From Zhengitettix transpicula (lineage: Eukaryota; Arthropoda; Insecta; Orthoptera; Tetrigidae), in the NCBI GenBank assembly GCA_037074705.1, contig CM073592.1, positions 84,026,629 to 84,090,628 of the forward strand: a DNA stretch of 64,000 nt, read 5' to 3'. Shown here in pieces: positions 21,501 to 32,445 of this stretch (positions within the stretch are counted from its first letter, which is position 1; each line of letters starts with the position of its first letter). Below the pieces are notes generated by a model, which ran no database searches, was not told the origin of the DNA, and worked only from the letters and a program-made list of their open reading frames with translations. A program made the position numbers and the translations under genes.

Positions 21501-23036
21501 TTTTCGAAGAACTTACCCGGCTGAAGTCTCAAGAGAATATCATTCAGTATCTAAATCGGGAAAACCTTCGATCTACAAAAAATACTCTGTTTAAGAAAAC
21601 TGTCTCGTAGTATGAAATGTTTAGCCTCCTTCGAGTAAATCCAACGGTCTACTCAGAACTTTAAGACCTGGGTTCAAACCAGAATTCGTGAGTAGTTAGC
21701 CGAGGAAACATAAATCTAATCCAAAAGAAACCAGTGAATTTCTTCATAAAAGCTAGAATCGCTGTTAATTTAGATGTGTTCAACAATTAATTACAAATTT
21801 CGTGTCAAAGTCGGAGAGAATGTATTGGCGATGTTTATTGAGATATTTTCAGTGGCATCCATTATAGACATTTACTATGATGGCATTAGTTGGAAACATA
21901 TCGTAATTTCCCAATTGTGGATCGAAGGTGAGCTCTTGTGTTGGTAATCATGATTATGACGTGAAAATGAAACAAACATTTGACAATAACGATTCATAAG
22001 AATTTTCCAAACATTAGAAATGTGTAGTAATTATTGAAAGCGGTCAAAGATCAAAGGCTTTTCCGGTGTATTTGTTGAAGAAAAAGTTCTCGGGTTTCCA
22101 CCCGGGTAACAATGCGATTGTAACGCGACGTTTCGACGGACAAATACACTGCCGTCATCTTCTAGGCGAAGTTTTTCTTCATTGAAAGCGGTGTCCGTAT
22201 GCATTGAGGTTAGAATCTGGCCCACGCTCTTCACACAGAGGATGCTGAAGGGCGAAGGATGGGGAACGTACAGCCAAACAAAAACGTAATTCTTTACAAC
22301 AGCATTCGTGTGTATTTCTTTTACGTACAGATATCGTGTAGTTCCAACCTGACCATGTAGCTTGTCTGCAGAATTATGTGAACAATCTTATTTCGGCCCT
22401 GAGCAGTATCAGAGGAGCAAAACTTTTTTTGATTATAATGAAAAAACATATTAAAATTAAAACTTATAACTGTAATTTATTCAAAAATTAAACTTTTTTC
22501 GTTCGCTGGACAAGATTATTGATTTCTGGTAGTTTCATGACGACAGATATGAGAATAGCGTTGTCATTCATTTAAACTGTCCCATAATGTATCGTTCGGG
22601 ATAAGAAGACATATTAGGTGCCAAATAAATGCTTCAAATTATTGTCAATTTTTAACCACAGGAAACAAATGCTAATAAGCGTCCAAGTTCCAAGATGGCT
22701 GCAAGGATAATACAACCGAATAATTTAAAAGGAGTTACTAAATAAGCAATTAAATACGCTTAAGAAGAAATGTAGAACCTGATGGGAAGAACGAATGACA
22801 TCGGGAAGTCCATAACAGGTAAAAATAGTAAGAATTGTTGGAAAATAGCCACGCAAAATCCTGCTCGACTTCTCACGTTAAGTAATGATGTTTATCTAAT
22901 GATGATCCCTAGAGATCATCGCCTTTACTACCCAGTTATCTTTATACTGAAATATAAAATAATTGCTATTGTTATTAAATATTACCTGGTAGTTTTCTAA
23001 CTGGTCTTCAGTAAAGGTGACCACCTTGTTCCCCAT
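12569..23036 (-). CDS. CIB2: Calcium and integrin-binding protein 2 homologue, 5 exons
   Basis: In transcript order the exons are 23036-22986, 20762-20728, 17427-17310, 14079-13932 and 12786-12569. All junctions are GT/AG and in phase, giving 189 residues (human CIB2 has 187). The protein starts [13 protein letters not shown]; Gly2 fits N-myristoylation, as in CIB2. [11 protein letters not shown] and the ENPFRQRI...[10 protein letters not shown] block follow. EF-hand 2 (81-92) is degenerate; EF-hand 3 (118-129) is D-F-D-G-D with Asp at position 12; EF-hand 4 (159-170) is a full [12 protein letters not shown] loop. The C-terminus [12 protein letters not shown] is diagnostic of the CIB2/CIB3 group. 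CIB2 is a membrane-associated Ca2+ sensor, known as a partner of TMC channels in vertebrate hair cells and required in fly photoreceptors; the role here is by homology. Introns 2 and 3 hold transposon fossils. Confidence 0.93.
14273..14667. mobile_element. MITE-like element with ~46-bp terminal inverted repeats
   Basis: The left arm 14273-14319 (taagagaataatag, then gttccatgacggtatactg) matches the reverse complement of the right arm 14622-14667 (cagtataccatcatggaac, then ctattattctctta) with only a few mismatches. The core of about 300 bases is AT-rich and has no coding potential. The target duplication is not clear; the flanks allow at most TA or TT. It lies in an intron of the CIB2 homologue. 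It is non-autonomous and its superfamily is not assigned. Confidence 0.7.
14950..16350 (-). other. Possible degenerate coding fossil in CIB2 intron
   Basis: Several stretches read as open, protein-like segments on the minus strand, for example one starting [18 protein letters not shown] (about 15545-15670) and one near 15350-15430 reading [16 protein letters not shown]. They are broken by stops and frame changes. I do not recognise the protein. The base composition is slightly less AT-rich than in the surrounding intron. A decayed transposon ORF is the simplest explanation. Confidence 0.3.
16401..16490 (+). repeat. Dispersed repeat P, copy 2
   Basis: AAAGATTAAGTCTTTCCCGG and then AATAAATAGTTCTCGG and CACACGGGTTTTGCATATTT match the fold-back repeat at 9838-9992 almost base for base, and match the element at 22045-22180 more loosely. 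It lies in a CIB2 intron. Confidence 0.65.
17700..18730. mobile_element. Degenerate PIF/Harbinger-type element (transposase start plus MADF ORF)
   Basis: On the plus strand, 17702-17778 reads [19 protein letters not shown]. In another frame, 17807-17863 reads [19 protein letters not shown], which resembles the N-terminal region of Harbinger transposases. On the minus strand, about 18085-17930 reads as a broken MADF domain: ELWN, then [10 protein letters not shown], then [15 protein letters not shown] and the start of a K/G-rich linker. Further minus-strand scraps, including [16 protein letters not shown] near 18380-18430, could be the end of the same MADF protein. Harbinger elements carry both a DDE transposase and a MADF/Myb-like protein, which fits. 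The DDE core is missing and both frames are interrupted, so it is inactive. I could not place the element ends. Confidence 0.55.
18269..18285 (+). repeat. C17 homopolymer
   Basis: Seventeen uninterrupted C (G17 on the minus strand, the coding strand of CIB2) lie in an intron. Such a run could form i-motif or G-quadruplex structures and is prone to length errors in sequencing. Confidence 0.9.
18963..19045 (-). repeat. Dispersed repeat P, copy 4 (decayed, opposite orientation)
   Basis: The plus strand reads CCTAGAAGATG, then GTCGTCGAAACGGCG, then TAGGTGGAAACCC. These appear in the same order and spacing as in the reverse complement of 22045-22180. Divergence is high. It supplies another instance of the AGAAGATG...CGAAACG core. 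Confidence 0.5.
19823..19987. mobile_element. Short palindromic-ended MITE-like element
   Basis: This GC-rich block of about 165 bp stands out from AT-rich sequence. The left end has GGCGTAGTGTGGG (19831-19843) and the right end CCGCCACACTACGTCAAAT, so the two ends are inverted copies of TAGTGTGG with its flanks. TTTGACG also occurs in inverted orientation at both edges. The interior is rich in CGCCCCC/GGGGGCG pairs. It is non-coding. The superfamily is unassigned. Confidence 0.6.
21620..21720 (+). repeat. tRNA-derived SINE fragment
   Basis: CCTGGGTTCAAACCAG (21667-21682) forms a perfect T-arm (CTGG/CCAG around GTTCAAA) and matches a pol III B box. Upstream, about 50 bases resemble the rest of a tRNA body but do not fold into a clean cloverleaf or show a clear A box, so this is not a functional tRNA. 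It lies in the first intron of the CIB2 homologue. Confidence 0.45.
22045..22180 (-). mobile_element. 136-bp retroelement end (family P) flanked by 12-bp target duplication
   Basis: The perfect direct repeat attgaaagcggt lies at 22033-22044 and 22181-22192, immediately around this segment. Read on the minus strand, the element has AGAAGATGACGGCA, a short loop, TGTCCGTCGAAACG, a second hairpin (CCCGGGTGGAAACCCG), and ends GGAAAAGCCTTTGATC. The same order recurs, more decayed, at 18963-19045. Related ends lie at 9838 and 16401. The short length and target duplication suggest a strongly truncated retroelement; the layout resembles Penelope-like element ends, which is inference. It lies in the first intron of CIB2. 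Confidence 0.75.
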
Positions 23037-23406
23037 GGCGAACCCCGTCAGCACTACGACTCACTCCAATACGGGATACGCCCCGCTCAAGCTTGGGCGT
23101 GGCGTCCATCACCACCACATTAATCGATATAAAATTCTTCCTAATTTGTAATCATGCTTATTACGATGGTTGGCCACATCATTTGTTGTTATGTTTTGCA
23201 TTTCGCCAGTCATCAACAAGCATTTGCAAGCTTGAGTAAGTATAAAGCAGTTCCGCGGGAGGTTTGATAGCTTCTCGTCTAGACTTAGCCTATTAGAATA
23301 TTTACAAATTTTTCACATCACAACGTTTCACAATGCGTTCCTATATATACTGTAATATACAATAATTGATAATTTAATTTTCCCCACGTTGTGGAAGCCA
23401 AAATGT
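23037..23406 (-). promoter_or_regulatory. Upstream region of the CIB2 homologue
   Basis: The first 80 bases upstream of the CIB2 start (23037-23115) are richer in C, G and CpG than the surroundings and have CG-containing GGGGCG and CCACGCCC-like boxes, consistent with a TATA-less promoter or 5' UTR. No clear TATA box is seen at the usual distance. Transcript start unknown. Confidence 0.35.
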
Positions 23407-24480
23407 AATTAAACAATAATGGAAGTTTTATTAATTTAATTAATTTGCCTCACGTTGAACCGCCATTTATGTAATAATCAAATAGTAGGTAATTTATTAA
23501 ATGACATAATAATCAAAAATTAACAAACAAAATAATTATTTATTTTGTGGCAATAAAGATAATTACAACAAAATTTGAGATCTTTCTTTCTCTCAGGGCC
23601 TTTACTGGGTTTGATAATGGACACAACAAATTGATTTAAAAATCTTATTAACAAACCGTTCACAATTTACCTAAACAATATGTCGATAGAAAGAAATTTA
23701 AAAGTAAAGAAATTAACTCTGATTGACAATTAAAAGAGAACGAAATCTGACTTTATCCTTTAATTAAAGTTTACAATTAATCATTAGTTTTGGTTTTGTT
23801 GCTTACGTAGTGTCCAGCTGGTACCAGCATTCTTTTTGGCTTCGGAAATACACTATTGCAAACTTTTACACTGATTCTAAACATCGACTCACAGATTTTA
23901 CACTATTGAAGTCAAAATTGATAGGCTCCCAGGAACTCGGATGAGCCTCCTGAATGTCAGCTATCTGATGTCTGCTTGCCTTACAGGAATCCTATGATTC
24001 GTAGATTTATTAGTCTTTTACTGATTTGTACATAAACTGCAACGTAGCTCCTTTAAGATTTATTTTAACTGTTTATTCTTTCGGAGTGAACTACCTTTTC
24101 TTTAGCTCCTTGCTGTAGACTTAAACTGCTCTTACTTTCCAATATTTACGCTGCAATACTTGCGGCGTGAATGTTTTCTTCGTATTAATTTACAACTTTA
24201 ACTAGTTATACATTGACGATGTCTAGTCTCTGCTAACAGTTATATTACTTGTTCTGATCCTCACGATGTTTTTCCGCCAACTGACTACTAGTTCTCTCGA
24301 GTTTTAGCGCGCGTACGCCATTTTTGACTTTTCGACAAAGCAAAGTGAGCTCGCTTCTCTCATTGTTGCTTTGTTCGATCAGACCGCTATAATGGATTTC
24401 TCAAACAACTCAAATTTTATGTACAAACAATTAATGGCCTAATTAATTGGCATTATAATACATTAGAATATTACCTTGTC
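23406..24480 (-). repeat. LTR-like dispersed repeat, copy C
   Basis: This matches copy A (4527-5585) along about 900 bases: CTTTACTGGGTTTGATAATGG near 23603, gagaacgaaatctgac near 23728, an ATTCTAAACATCGACTCACAG block near 23875, and an AATTAATGGCCTAATTAATTGGCATTATAATA right end near 24430-24460. Just left, at about 23382-23405, the minus strand reads TTTTGGCTTCCACAACGTGG, which resembles an LTR-element primer-binding site following an LTR that would end in ...TTACA. A second similar stretch lies at 23450-23475. This supports a solo or broken LTR on the minus strand. Confidence 0.5.
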
Positions 24481-26050
24481 TTTTCTAGACTGCTTCTGAG
24501 AAATTATAATTGATAATTCAATATTTTGTAATAATTAGACAGCACAAGACCTCAGCTAAAATTAACATAGATACTAGAAGTAAATGTCTTGTCTCACAAT
24601 GTTTCTTCCTAATGTTATGTATAAGAAGTTTGTTTGAAATTGTTCCATGCGTTTAAGAGAGTATGCGGAACATACATTAATGCACATAATTATATCTACA
24701 GACTGTTTTTCCGGAGTTGTCTGGCTACTTCTATTTTTTGGTACGTTGAAATGAAATATTTCTGCGTAAATCTTGGGATTCCAGCCAGCTACGTCGTTTC
24801 AATTGCGAACACTGGCATCGATATTAAGTGATGGCAGTGATTACCATTGAAAAGCTGTGGTCTAAGTCTTCTCTTAATCCGTTGGAAGCCTAAGAGTTAA
24901 TAAAGCGGAAAAAGCTTCGCTCTTTGATAGGAGTTAATTTCTAGAATTATATTCTACAGTTCGAACTACTTGTTAACTTTTTACGAAACATTATTATAAT
25001 CAAGTGACAAAAATATACTTTCGAAGCAGTGCCACATAACATCCAATTAATTACGAAATAATTGACGATCAAAGTTGTTTTATAAGTAAAGGGATGTTAA
25101 TGGCCTAATAGCTGAAGAAAAAAACGGCTTCCGATTAATTTTTCCGCAAGATAAACAAAATGGTTGTTAGTTATTCAGAATTAAATTTTCTGAGTGAAAT
25201 TGAATAATCCACAAGAATACTTTCATTATCGATGTACCTATAGCACGAGTCAGGAACGAAGGCGGGTGACGGAGATTAAGGAAGTGGAAACAAGTCCGAC
25301 GTTGCCACAATGCGTTCGGAATAGCCACAACGATATAACGAGGTCAAGCTCTAGGCACTTTCTCATCCTATTTGGTTGTGCACCGGGACGGAGTTACCAA
25401 CCTGCATCGAAGAAAACCCAAATCGGCCATTATCATATATATCTCTCGCTATAATATTTAAAAGGCTTTGTACATAAAATCTCCCTAGTGTAAGAATTAG
25501 ATTGAAAAAACTATTTTAATAAAATTGTAGAATGTTTCTATTTTCATATAAAAAAGTTGAAATAGCTTTGTCAGAGTCTAATTATTTTTCATTCACAATT
25601 AAATGGAAACTAATAACCGCATACAGATTGTGATATTAATTAAGATTGTGATATTATTAAGATGATGAAACATTTATGTCTAATTTTATTGTCCACCTCT
25701 TCGCTAATATTTACTTAGCACGAAATTTTAACAATCTTCATTTCGATGAAAGATTGTTTATTTTTACGCCATATAATTTGTAATCAATCAATGATTTTTA
25801 CTTGTTATAGATGGTGAAAGATTATATATTTTCAGTAATTACCACTAGGGTCTAACCAACATAATTTATTTTGATGTTAGTAAATGAAGAAATAGTATTC
25901 CCGTTAATAGATATTTCCCACAAACAGGAGTTTTTTTCCCGACATATTTCAGTTGTCTAATCTGTTTCATAACATAGTATAGACCAAGGTTATTTCCAAA
26001 GAACTTTAGGAGTAATCGTCATCGTACTATGAACGTCATTTCTTGTTTAG
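24481..26050. other. Spacer between the LTR-like repeat and DNAJA2
   Basis: AT-rich, with no recognisable gene. A short stretch with slightly higher GC (25245-25400) has an open frame without any known pattern. The last 25 bases (TTCTTGTTTAG before AAAATGG) look like a splice acceptor, so DNAJA2 may have a 5' UTR intron, with its promoter somewhere in this spacer. Confidence 0.45.
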
Positions 26051-26053
26051 AAA

Positions 26054-29000
26054 ATGGCCGATACCAAGTTGTACGATGTATTAGGTGTCAGCAAAACTGC
26101 TACTGATAGTGAATTGAAGAAGGTAAGGCCATTGATAATTTTATTTATATATTTCACACCTTAGTGTTTTCTGTTATATTACATTTGTGGAACTTAAGTT
26201 ATCTAACCCACGGTATTAGGAATTTTCGCAAGTCTAAACCATTGCCAATATATTGCACATTATATCATGTGTATACTGAGTGCTTTGTTTGATCTTTTGT
26301 GAAATATAACCTTGTATTTATTGGAATCGCTCAAATCATTCTTGAGTTGCTTGATTGGGATGCTAGTCTATTCCATGCTAAAACGCGTAAAGTTCTTTGT
26401 TCTTTAGGTACACGGATAACAGAAAATTAATAGTGCTTTAGTGTTATATAAAATTTCAATAATATAATTTTTATTAATTCCAATTTGTTGCTTAAGCCGT
26501 GTATTTGTCGTTATTCCACGTTATGATGAAGTGGTAATTCACACGTGACACTATTTGAACCATGATACTAAATTTACTTGCATTTAGAGTTTAATATTCT
26601 CGTTTGCTATTACGTTCATTTAATTGACTAATTTTTCGAGGAAATTGATTTTACCACTGTCTTCATGTAGAATTTATTTTAATCGGAGCCCACTGATGTA
26701 AGAGCTTTCTCATTATTTAAAATTCTCACTTATATGAGTGCGCGATTTTAAGAGAAGAATTAGTATCTTAATTATGGCGAAGTACTCGTGTATCCATAGT
26801 GTTGTGTTAATGAGTAATACATCTCACCCACTCCCATTAAATATGCATTTTAAATCATGTGACATAGACAAATTTATATTGAAAATGTTGCCCAAATTTC
26901 TAAAGTAGTTTTTTTTGATTATTGTCTTACGTAATGTTACATCAATTTTCAAAATTCAGTTTGGTGCAGTATATGTAGATAACTGATCAGCTCTTTGGCA
27001 AATTATTTTTATGTGCTTTATCATATATAACATTCACTTTCCCTTGTAAATTGTCTTACCTTTAGCTAGTAAATGTTAGAAACATCATTTGAAACCTATT
27101 CTGTTTCTTTGGGATATGTATATGTATAAGAGAAATTTACCAGGTCATGATTACATATTTTTATGTAGGATTCAAGGTTGTCTTTTTTTATGTAGTTTTA
27201 ACCATACCTTGTACAAAAGAACCAGAATTGACCATCAGACTGCTTGACCAAAGAAGTATGTGCCTACATTTGTGTACACATATTACACATTATAAGCCTT
27301 ATTTTAAGAATGAAGATAAAGTTTGGATATCTTCATTACAGGGAAAGCAGTAAAATACAAATTAATTGTATAAGAAATAATGTAAAGTAAGGAAAATGAG
27401 TTATTTTAATATAAAATGTGATATTTCCCCAGAAGTAATATAAGATTCTAAGTTTAAATATGATGAAATGACTCAACATTTTTTATCTCTGGACATATTG
27501 GAAGCATTTATGTGCCATGGATATAAACTTACATTTAATTATAGGGAAACTGGTGGTCTTCAAATCAAAACAAGAATTTAAAGTATTTTGTCCTAGTAGA
27601 CAAGGTTAGGTTGATTGAAACATTTTAATTTCAGTATATATGTTTATAAGCATTAATGCATTTAATTTGGAAAATATTTATAAATCTAATTTCAATGGAT
27701 TACAGGCTTATCGTAAGTTAGCTAAAGAGTTCCATCCAGACAAGAACCCAAATGCAGGTGATAAGTTCAAAGAAATATCATTTGCTTATGAAGTTCTTTC
27801 TGACCCAAATAAACGTGCAAGTTATGACAGATTGGGTTTGAAAGGACTGCAAGAGAGACAGGATGAATATGATTATGTTCCTGGTGCTTTTTTCTCCAAT
27901 CTTTTTGGAGGAGGATTGTTTGGAATGGGCGGTGGCATGGGTGGAATGCGATCTAGACGTGCACGAGGTGAAGATACTGTTCACACACTAAAGTAAGTTA
28001 TCCTTATATTCGGTTATTATCTTTGTCTTTTATAGCAGGTATGACTTTTCTCCTGGACAGTATCGTATTCTCACATGATCATTGAAGTATGATGATAGTT
28101 CTGACAGGTCTTTTCTACAAAAAAATGTTGCCCTCTTTCTCCAATGCAAAATCCTGGCTATGCATGGTTCATAATTGTATGTTTATTTCCTCTGTGCATA
28201 ACTGTTTAAACTGGATTTTTTTGGTATTTTTATCATTGACATAATAATTTGAGAGAGGGGAAAATTCCCATTGATCAATGAAACCCTAATTGGTTTTATA
28301 TTACTTATTTTAATCAATTGGCTACCTACAATGTCATGTGATATTCATGTCATAGGATGAAGTGGAATAGTTCATGAAAAAGGTAATGTATCCTGTTACT
28401 CAATTTACTTTCTCACAAATCAGTGTGTCACTGGATTTGGACTTGAATTAGAATTTATAGTGCTTATTATCTCTTAAATTAATTTAAAATTGTTGTGCTC
28501 AGAGTATAAGAATGATAAATATTTATTTGTTTGGTTCAACACATCCATATATCTGTGTTGGGTTGTTTGGTTGAAAAGTAGAAGTATCTTTAATATTTTA
28601 AGAGAATTGATGATGGAAACAATAAAAATAAATTTAGGGTACCTATATGGTCAATTATGAAATTAATTAGTGAAATTATGGAACTCTGCAGATAATTGTG
28701 TTCAATTGAAGAAAACTTGATAGGGGGCCAAGTAGGATAAGTTTTAAAATAGAGGTAATTTTATTACAACACAAGTGGTGGATTCAAATGTCATGACATA
28801 CTGAAATATCAAGTTCCAAGATCAGTAAATAAAATTAGAAACGAAAAGTATTTCATAATTCTTTTATGGAAATAGATGGATTATGTAACAAACACTGACT
28901 TGAAGGTTAACACATGTTCTTTACCCTATAGCGTATGAACATGGCTTGTGGTGATGTAAGATGCATGTGGCTTTTATCAACCACATAGATAAATATTGCA

Positions 29001-31625
29001 GACAATGATCATCAAAAGATCTGGATTTGAACAAACTTTAGAACCGTGGATAAACTTAAATGAGAAATATGAAATTATTTATCAAGATAGACAAATCAAT
29101 GGATAAAAAAGGAGAGAAATATGTTGTATGTCAAGGTTAACAGTTAATAGTAAACCAAGCTTCAATGAGTAATGCAAAATTGATATCAGATGTAGCAAAA
29201 CTGGAATTAAAGCACTAATAAAACTGTCTACCAGAGCAAAACACACATAGTATGTAATAGAACATATGTGGAGACAAACTGGATAACACAAGTCTGAAAA
29301 TGTTATGTCTTTTGAAAGAAGTTATCAACATAAAACAGCTGTTATACTTTGGTAGAATATTTCAACTACTAAATTATTTAAAGTATAAATTAAAAATACC
29401 AAGTTACTGAAAGACAAAGTTAATACCAGAATATGTTACAGTTCTTATCTACTTTTCCAAAAGCGTTTACTTGTATATCCAGACTTACTTTCTAACAATT
29501 AAATTTCAACTTGTACCATTATTTTTGTATATCATTTAATTTCCCTGAAACTTAAGTTTTCATTTGTTTGAATTATTATTTCAGGGTCACCCTAGAAGAT
29601 CTATACAATGGGAAGACTGCTAAATTGCAGCTGAATAAAAATGTTATTTGTTCAACTTGTGATGGGTATGTTCATTCAAATTAAATTTGTCAGTATTTAG
29701 TTTGCTTGCATATTAATTAAAATTTTCTTGCAGCAAAGGAGGGCGGACTGGAGTGACACACACTTGCCGGACTTGTGGGGGTTCCGGTATCAAAGTTCAG
29801 TACAGGCAGCTGGGTCCTGTGATGACTCATCAAATACAATCAAAATGTTCATCTTGTAATGGGGAAGGTACATCTTACCAAATACTTTTCTTTAGTAATA
29901 TTTTACAGAATTTTATATTTTGTTGAACTGCAGGTACACATGATTTTATAAATAAATAATGAATGTAATTGTGCATTGAGGATGTCATTGTACCAAACAA
30001 TAATAAATTATTTTGCTATTACTTGTTTTATATCATGAATATATTACATCAATTAGTGATCAATGGATGAGCTGGAAAAGCAGTTCCAAGGTTTTTGTAT
30101 CTATAGTACAATATATGCATTAAGAAATATATATTACATACCTGCAAAAACATTTTAGGTGAATATATCAGTGAGAAAGATCGTTGCAGTAATTGTCATG
30201 GCAAAAAGGTTGTTAAAGAGACAAAAATCCTAGAGGTGCATGTTGACAAAGGAATGCATGAACAACAAAAGATTTATTTCAGAGGAGAAGGTGATCAACA
30301 GGTTAGTTACTTTGATGTTTCAGTTGGCCATAGATAATGTATGATCTTATCTAAAACTGCATAACATGTTTTGTTTAGCCGGACGTTGAGGCTGGAGATG
30401 TTGTCATTATTTTGCAAGAGAAACCTCATGAAAAATTCACTCGCACTGGAGATGATCTGATGTTAAATCACACAGTCACTCTTACTGAGGCTTTGTGTGG
30501 CTTCAATATGAATCTGAAACATCTTGATGGCAGGGATATTATAATTAAGCATCCTCCTGGGCAGGTAGTTAAACCAGGTATGTGTTTCTTTTTTCCCCTG
30601 CATTTATTTTAATTTTAAAAACGTCAAAAATATTAATTAGCTGTTAATTATAAGTACAGAAATATCACGAGTTTCACTGTTTTCTTTATTATAAAATGTT
30701 TCAGGTGTTGTAAGGGGAGTTATGGGTGAAGGAATGCCTCATTACAAGAATCCTTTTGAGAAAGGACATCTTTTCATTAAATTTGATGTTACATTTCCAC
30801 CTAATCAATTTACCAATGAAGTCAATCTAAAGGTATGAAAATTCTCAGAGCACAATTGTTCTGCTTTAATATGATTGTAGTTGCTTTTTTTACTATTTTA
30901 TTTTTTAATGTAAACCAGAAACTTCATCTAATATTAAAGAATATGTATGTATATACAATATTCGCAGAATCCATTAAGGAATAGGAACTAATATGGTGAC
31001 ATTTTCACATTCAAAATTGGATAGTGAGGAAGGATAGAAATAAATGGGAGAAATAGGAGGATTACGCTATGTGTGAATTCATATGCTCAGACATAGAATC
31101 ACACACATAGAAAAGTATGTGTTCAAAAAAGGGAGAAGGGAGGAAGAAGAACGAATGACTGAAAATATTTGACCCAGTCAGGATTTGAACCTGCATGATC
31201 TGCTCAGTACATACACACACACACACACGAGACTTCCTTTATTTTTATTAGTTTCATAAACTCATTGTAAAGTGATTTTCAATACTTTTGGTGGTTGAAT
31301 GTAGCCACCTAAATTGTTGAGTATTTTTCATATTAATATTATTTTATGGATTCAAATATTTTTGGAATTCTTATAACTTTGGGAGTTTTAGCATGTGCTC
31401 ATTTAATTTTAGTTTTCATGGGAAATTGTCTTATTTCAGTTACTTGAAGGGCTCCTTCCACCAAGGCCAACATTTATTATGCCTCAAGGAGAGCAGGTGG
31501 AAGAGGTGGACTTGCACGACTATGATCCAAACAGCCGTAGTGGGAGCTCAGGACGTCAAGAAGCATATGCAAGTGATGATGATGAACACCATCATGGCGG
31601 TGGTATCCAGTGTGCTTCACAATGA
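26054..31625 (+). CDS. DNAJA2: DnaJ homologue subfamily A member 2-like co-chaperone, 8 exons
   Basis: Exons: 26054-26122, 27706-27992, 29585-29665, 29734-29867, 30159-30301, 30379-30577, 30705-30832 and 31440-31625. All junctions are GT/AG and in phase, giving 408 residues (human DNAJA2 has 412). The J domain (about 6-70) starts [11 protein letters not shown] and has HPD at 33-35. The Gly/Phe region is at about 82-104. Four zinc-finger repeats follow: CSTCDGKG (141), CRTCGGSG (157), CSSCNGEG (184) and CSNCHGKK (200). The C-terminal client-binding domains include EALCGF, HLDGR and NPFEKG. The end CASQ (405-408) is a farnesylation CaaX box, like CAHQ of human DNAJA2. As a type I Hsp40 it stimulates Hsp70 ATPase and delivers clients, in the cytosol and at membranes. 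DNAJA2 fits better than DNAJA1 from [21 protein letters not shown] and the CaaX. Confidence 0.95.
31020..31235 (-). repeat. tRNA-derived SINE remnant with (CA)n, in DNAJA2 intron 7
   Basis: On the minus strand, GCAGGTTCAAATCCTGAC (31174-31191) matches a pol III B box and forms a T-arm. It follows a (CA/TG) microsatellite (31207-31229 on the plus strand) and continues into a T/C-rich body. No A box is clear. It is a decayed SINE rather than a tRNA gene. Confidence 0.5.
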
Positions 31626-32445
31626 TGGATTAGTATTAAATTACTTTGGCCAGATTGCCGATCAAGTTACGTTGCCTACATGAAGAGGACATTTCACTCT
31701 GTTAAATCATTTAGTAAGGTGATGTCTATCAGACTTGAATTTATTTATGTGCGTGTACTATCAGTAATCAGATGGCTGTTTATGTAGAACTTCATTTGAA
31801 AAAAATATTATGTAACTGTCATTAGTATTGGTAAAGCAATTTCAAAAATGCTTATGACAAATTTTAGAGGTACATTTTATTTATTTCAAACAAATGGTGA
31901 ATGATATTTATTGTAAACTTTTGTAAGTATTTTAATGGAATGTATCTAAAAAGACAGTTCAATTTCTTTTCCCCAATAATGACCATTTTTCCCTTTTCAA
32001 AGCACTTGTGTCCAGGAAAACATAAATTGTTTATTCAAATCTCCTGTTTCTATGTAATGAACCCATTAGAATAACTATTTTCTGCTTCTAAATATTTTTG
32101 TTCTTATAAATCACTTGAGTTTGTGGTTTCTTAATCAGACATTTGCATTCTTCTAAGTAACCTGTATATTTTACAATAAGATTAGACTGTGACTTGTGAT
32201 AGATACTGCTGTATTAAAATCAGAGCAGGAATAATATTTGTACAATTTAAAAATCATTCCACTTAACACAAAGGTGGATGTTTAGCCTGTTACATTTATT
32301 GTGAAGGTTGTTTAAATTGTTATTATTTTCCTTTTGTAGACATTGTTTTGATTTTATAAGCTTAGGCATATAATTATATATAGTATTATCAGATGAAACT
32401 TCATTTTTTTGGTTAAAAGAATACTTCATGTCTCTCTCTTAAAAT

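Noticed and set aside
21640..21700. A possible tRNA gene with GGTTCAAACC B box
   Set aside because: Only the T arm folds well; acceptor and anticodon stems do not pair, so it is called a SINE fragment.
31174..31191. A possible tRNA gene on the minus strand in the DNAJA2 intron
   Set aside because: B box and T arm only; no A box and no acceptor stem, and a microsatellite sits beside it.
31393..31683. 96-codon plus-strand ORF over DNAJA2 exon 8
   Set aside because: It is in a different frame from the DNAJA2 reading, which continues in phase and ends in the CaaX box.
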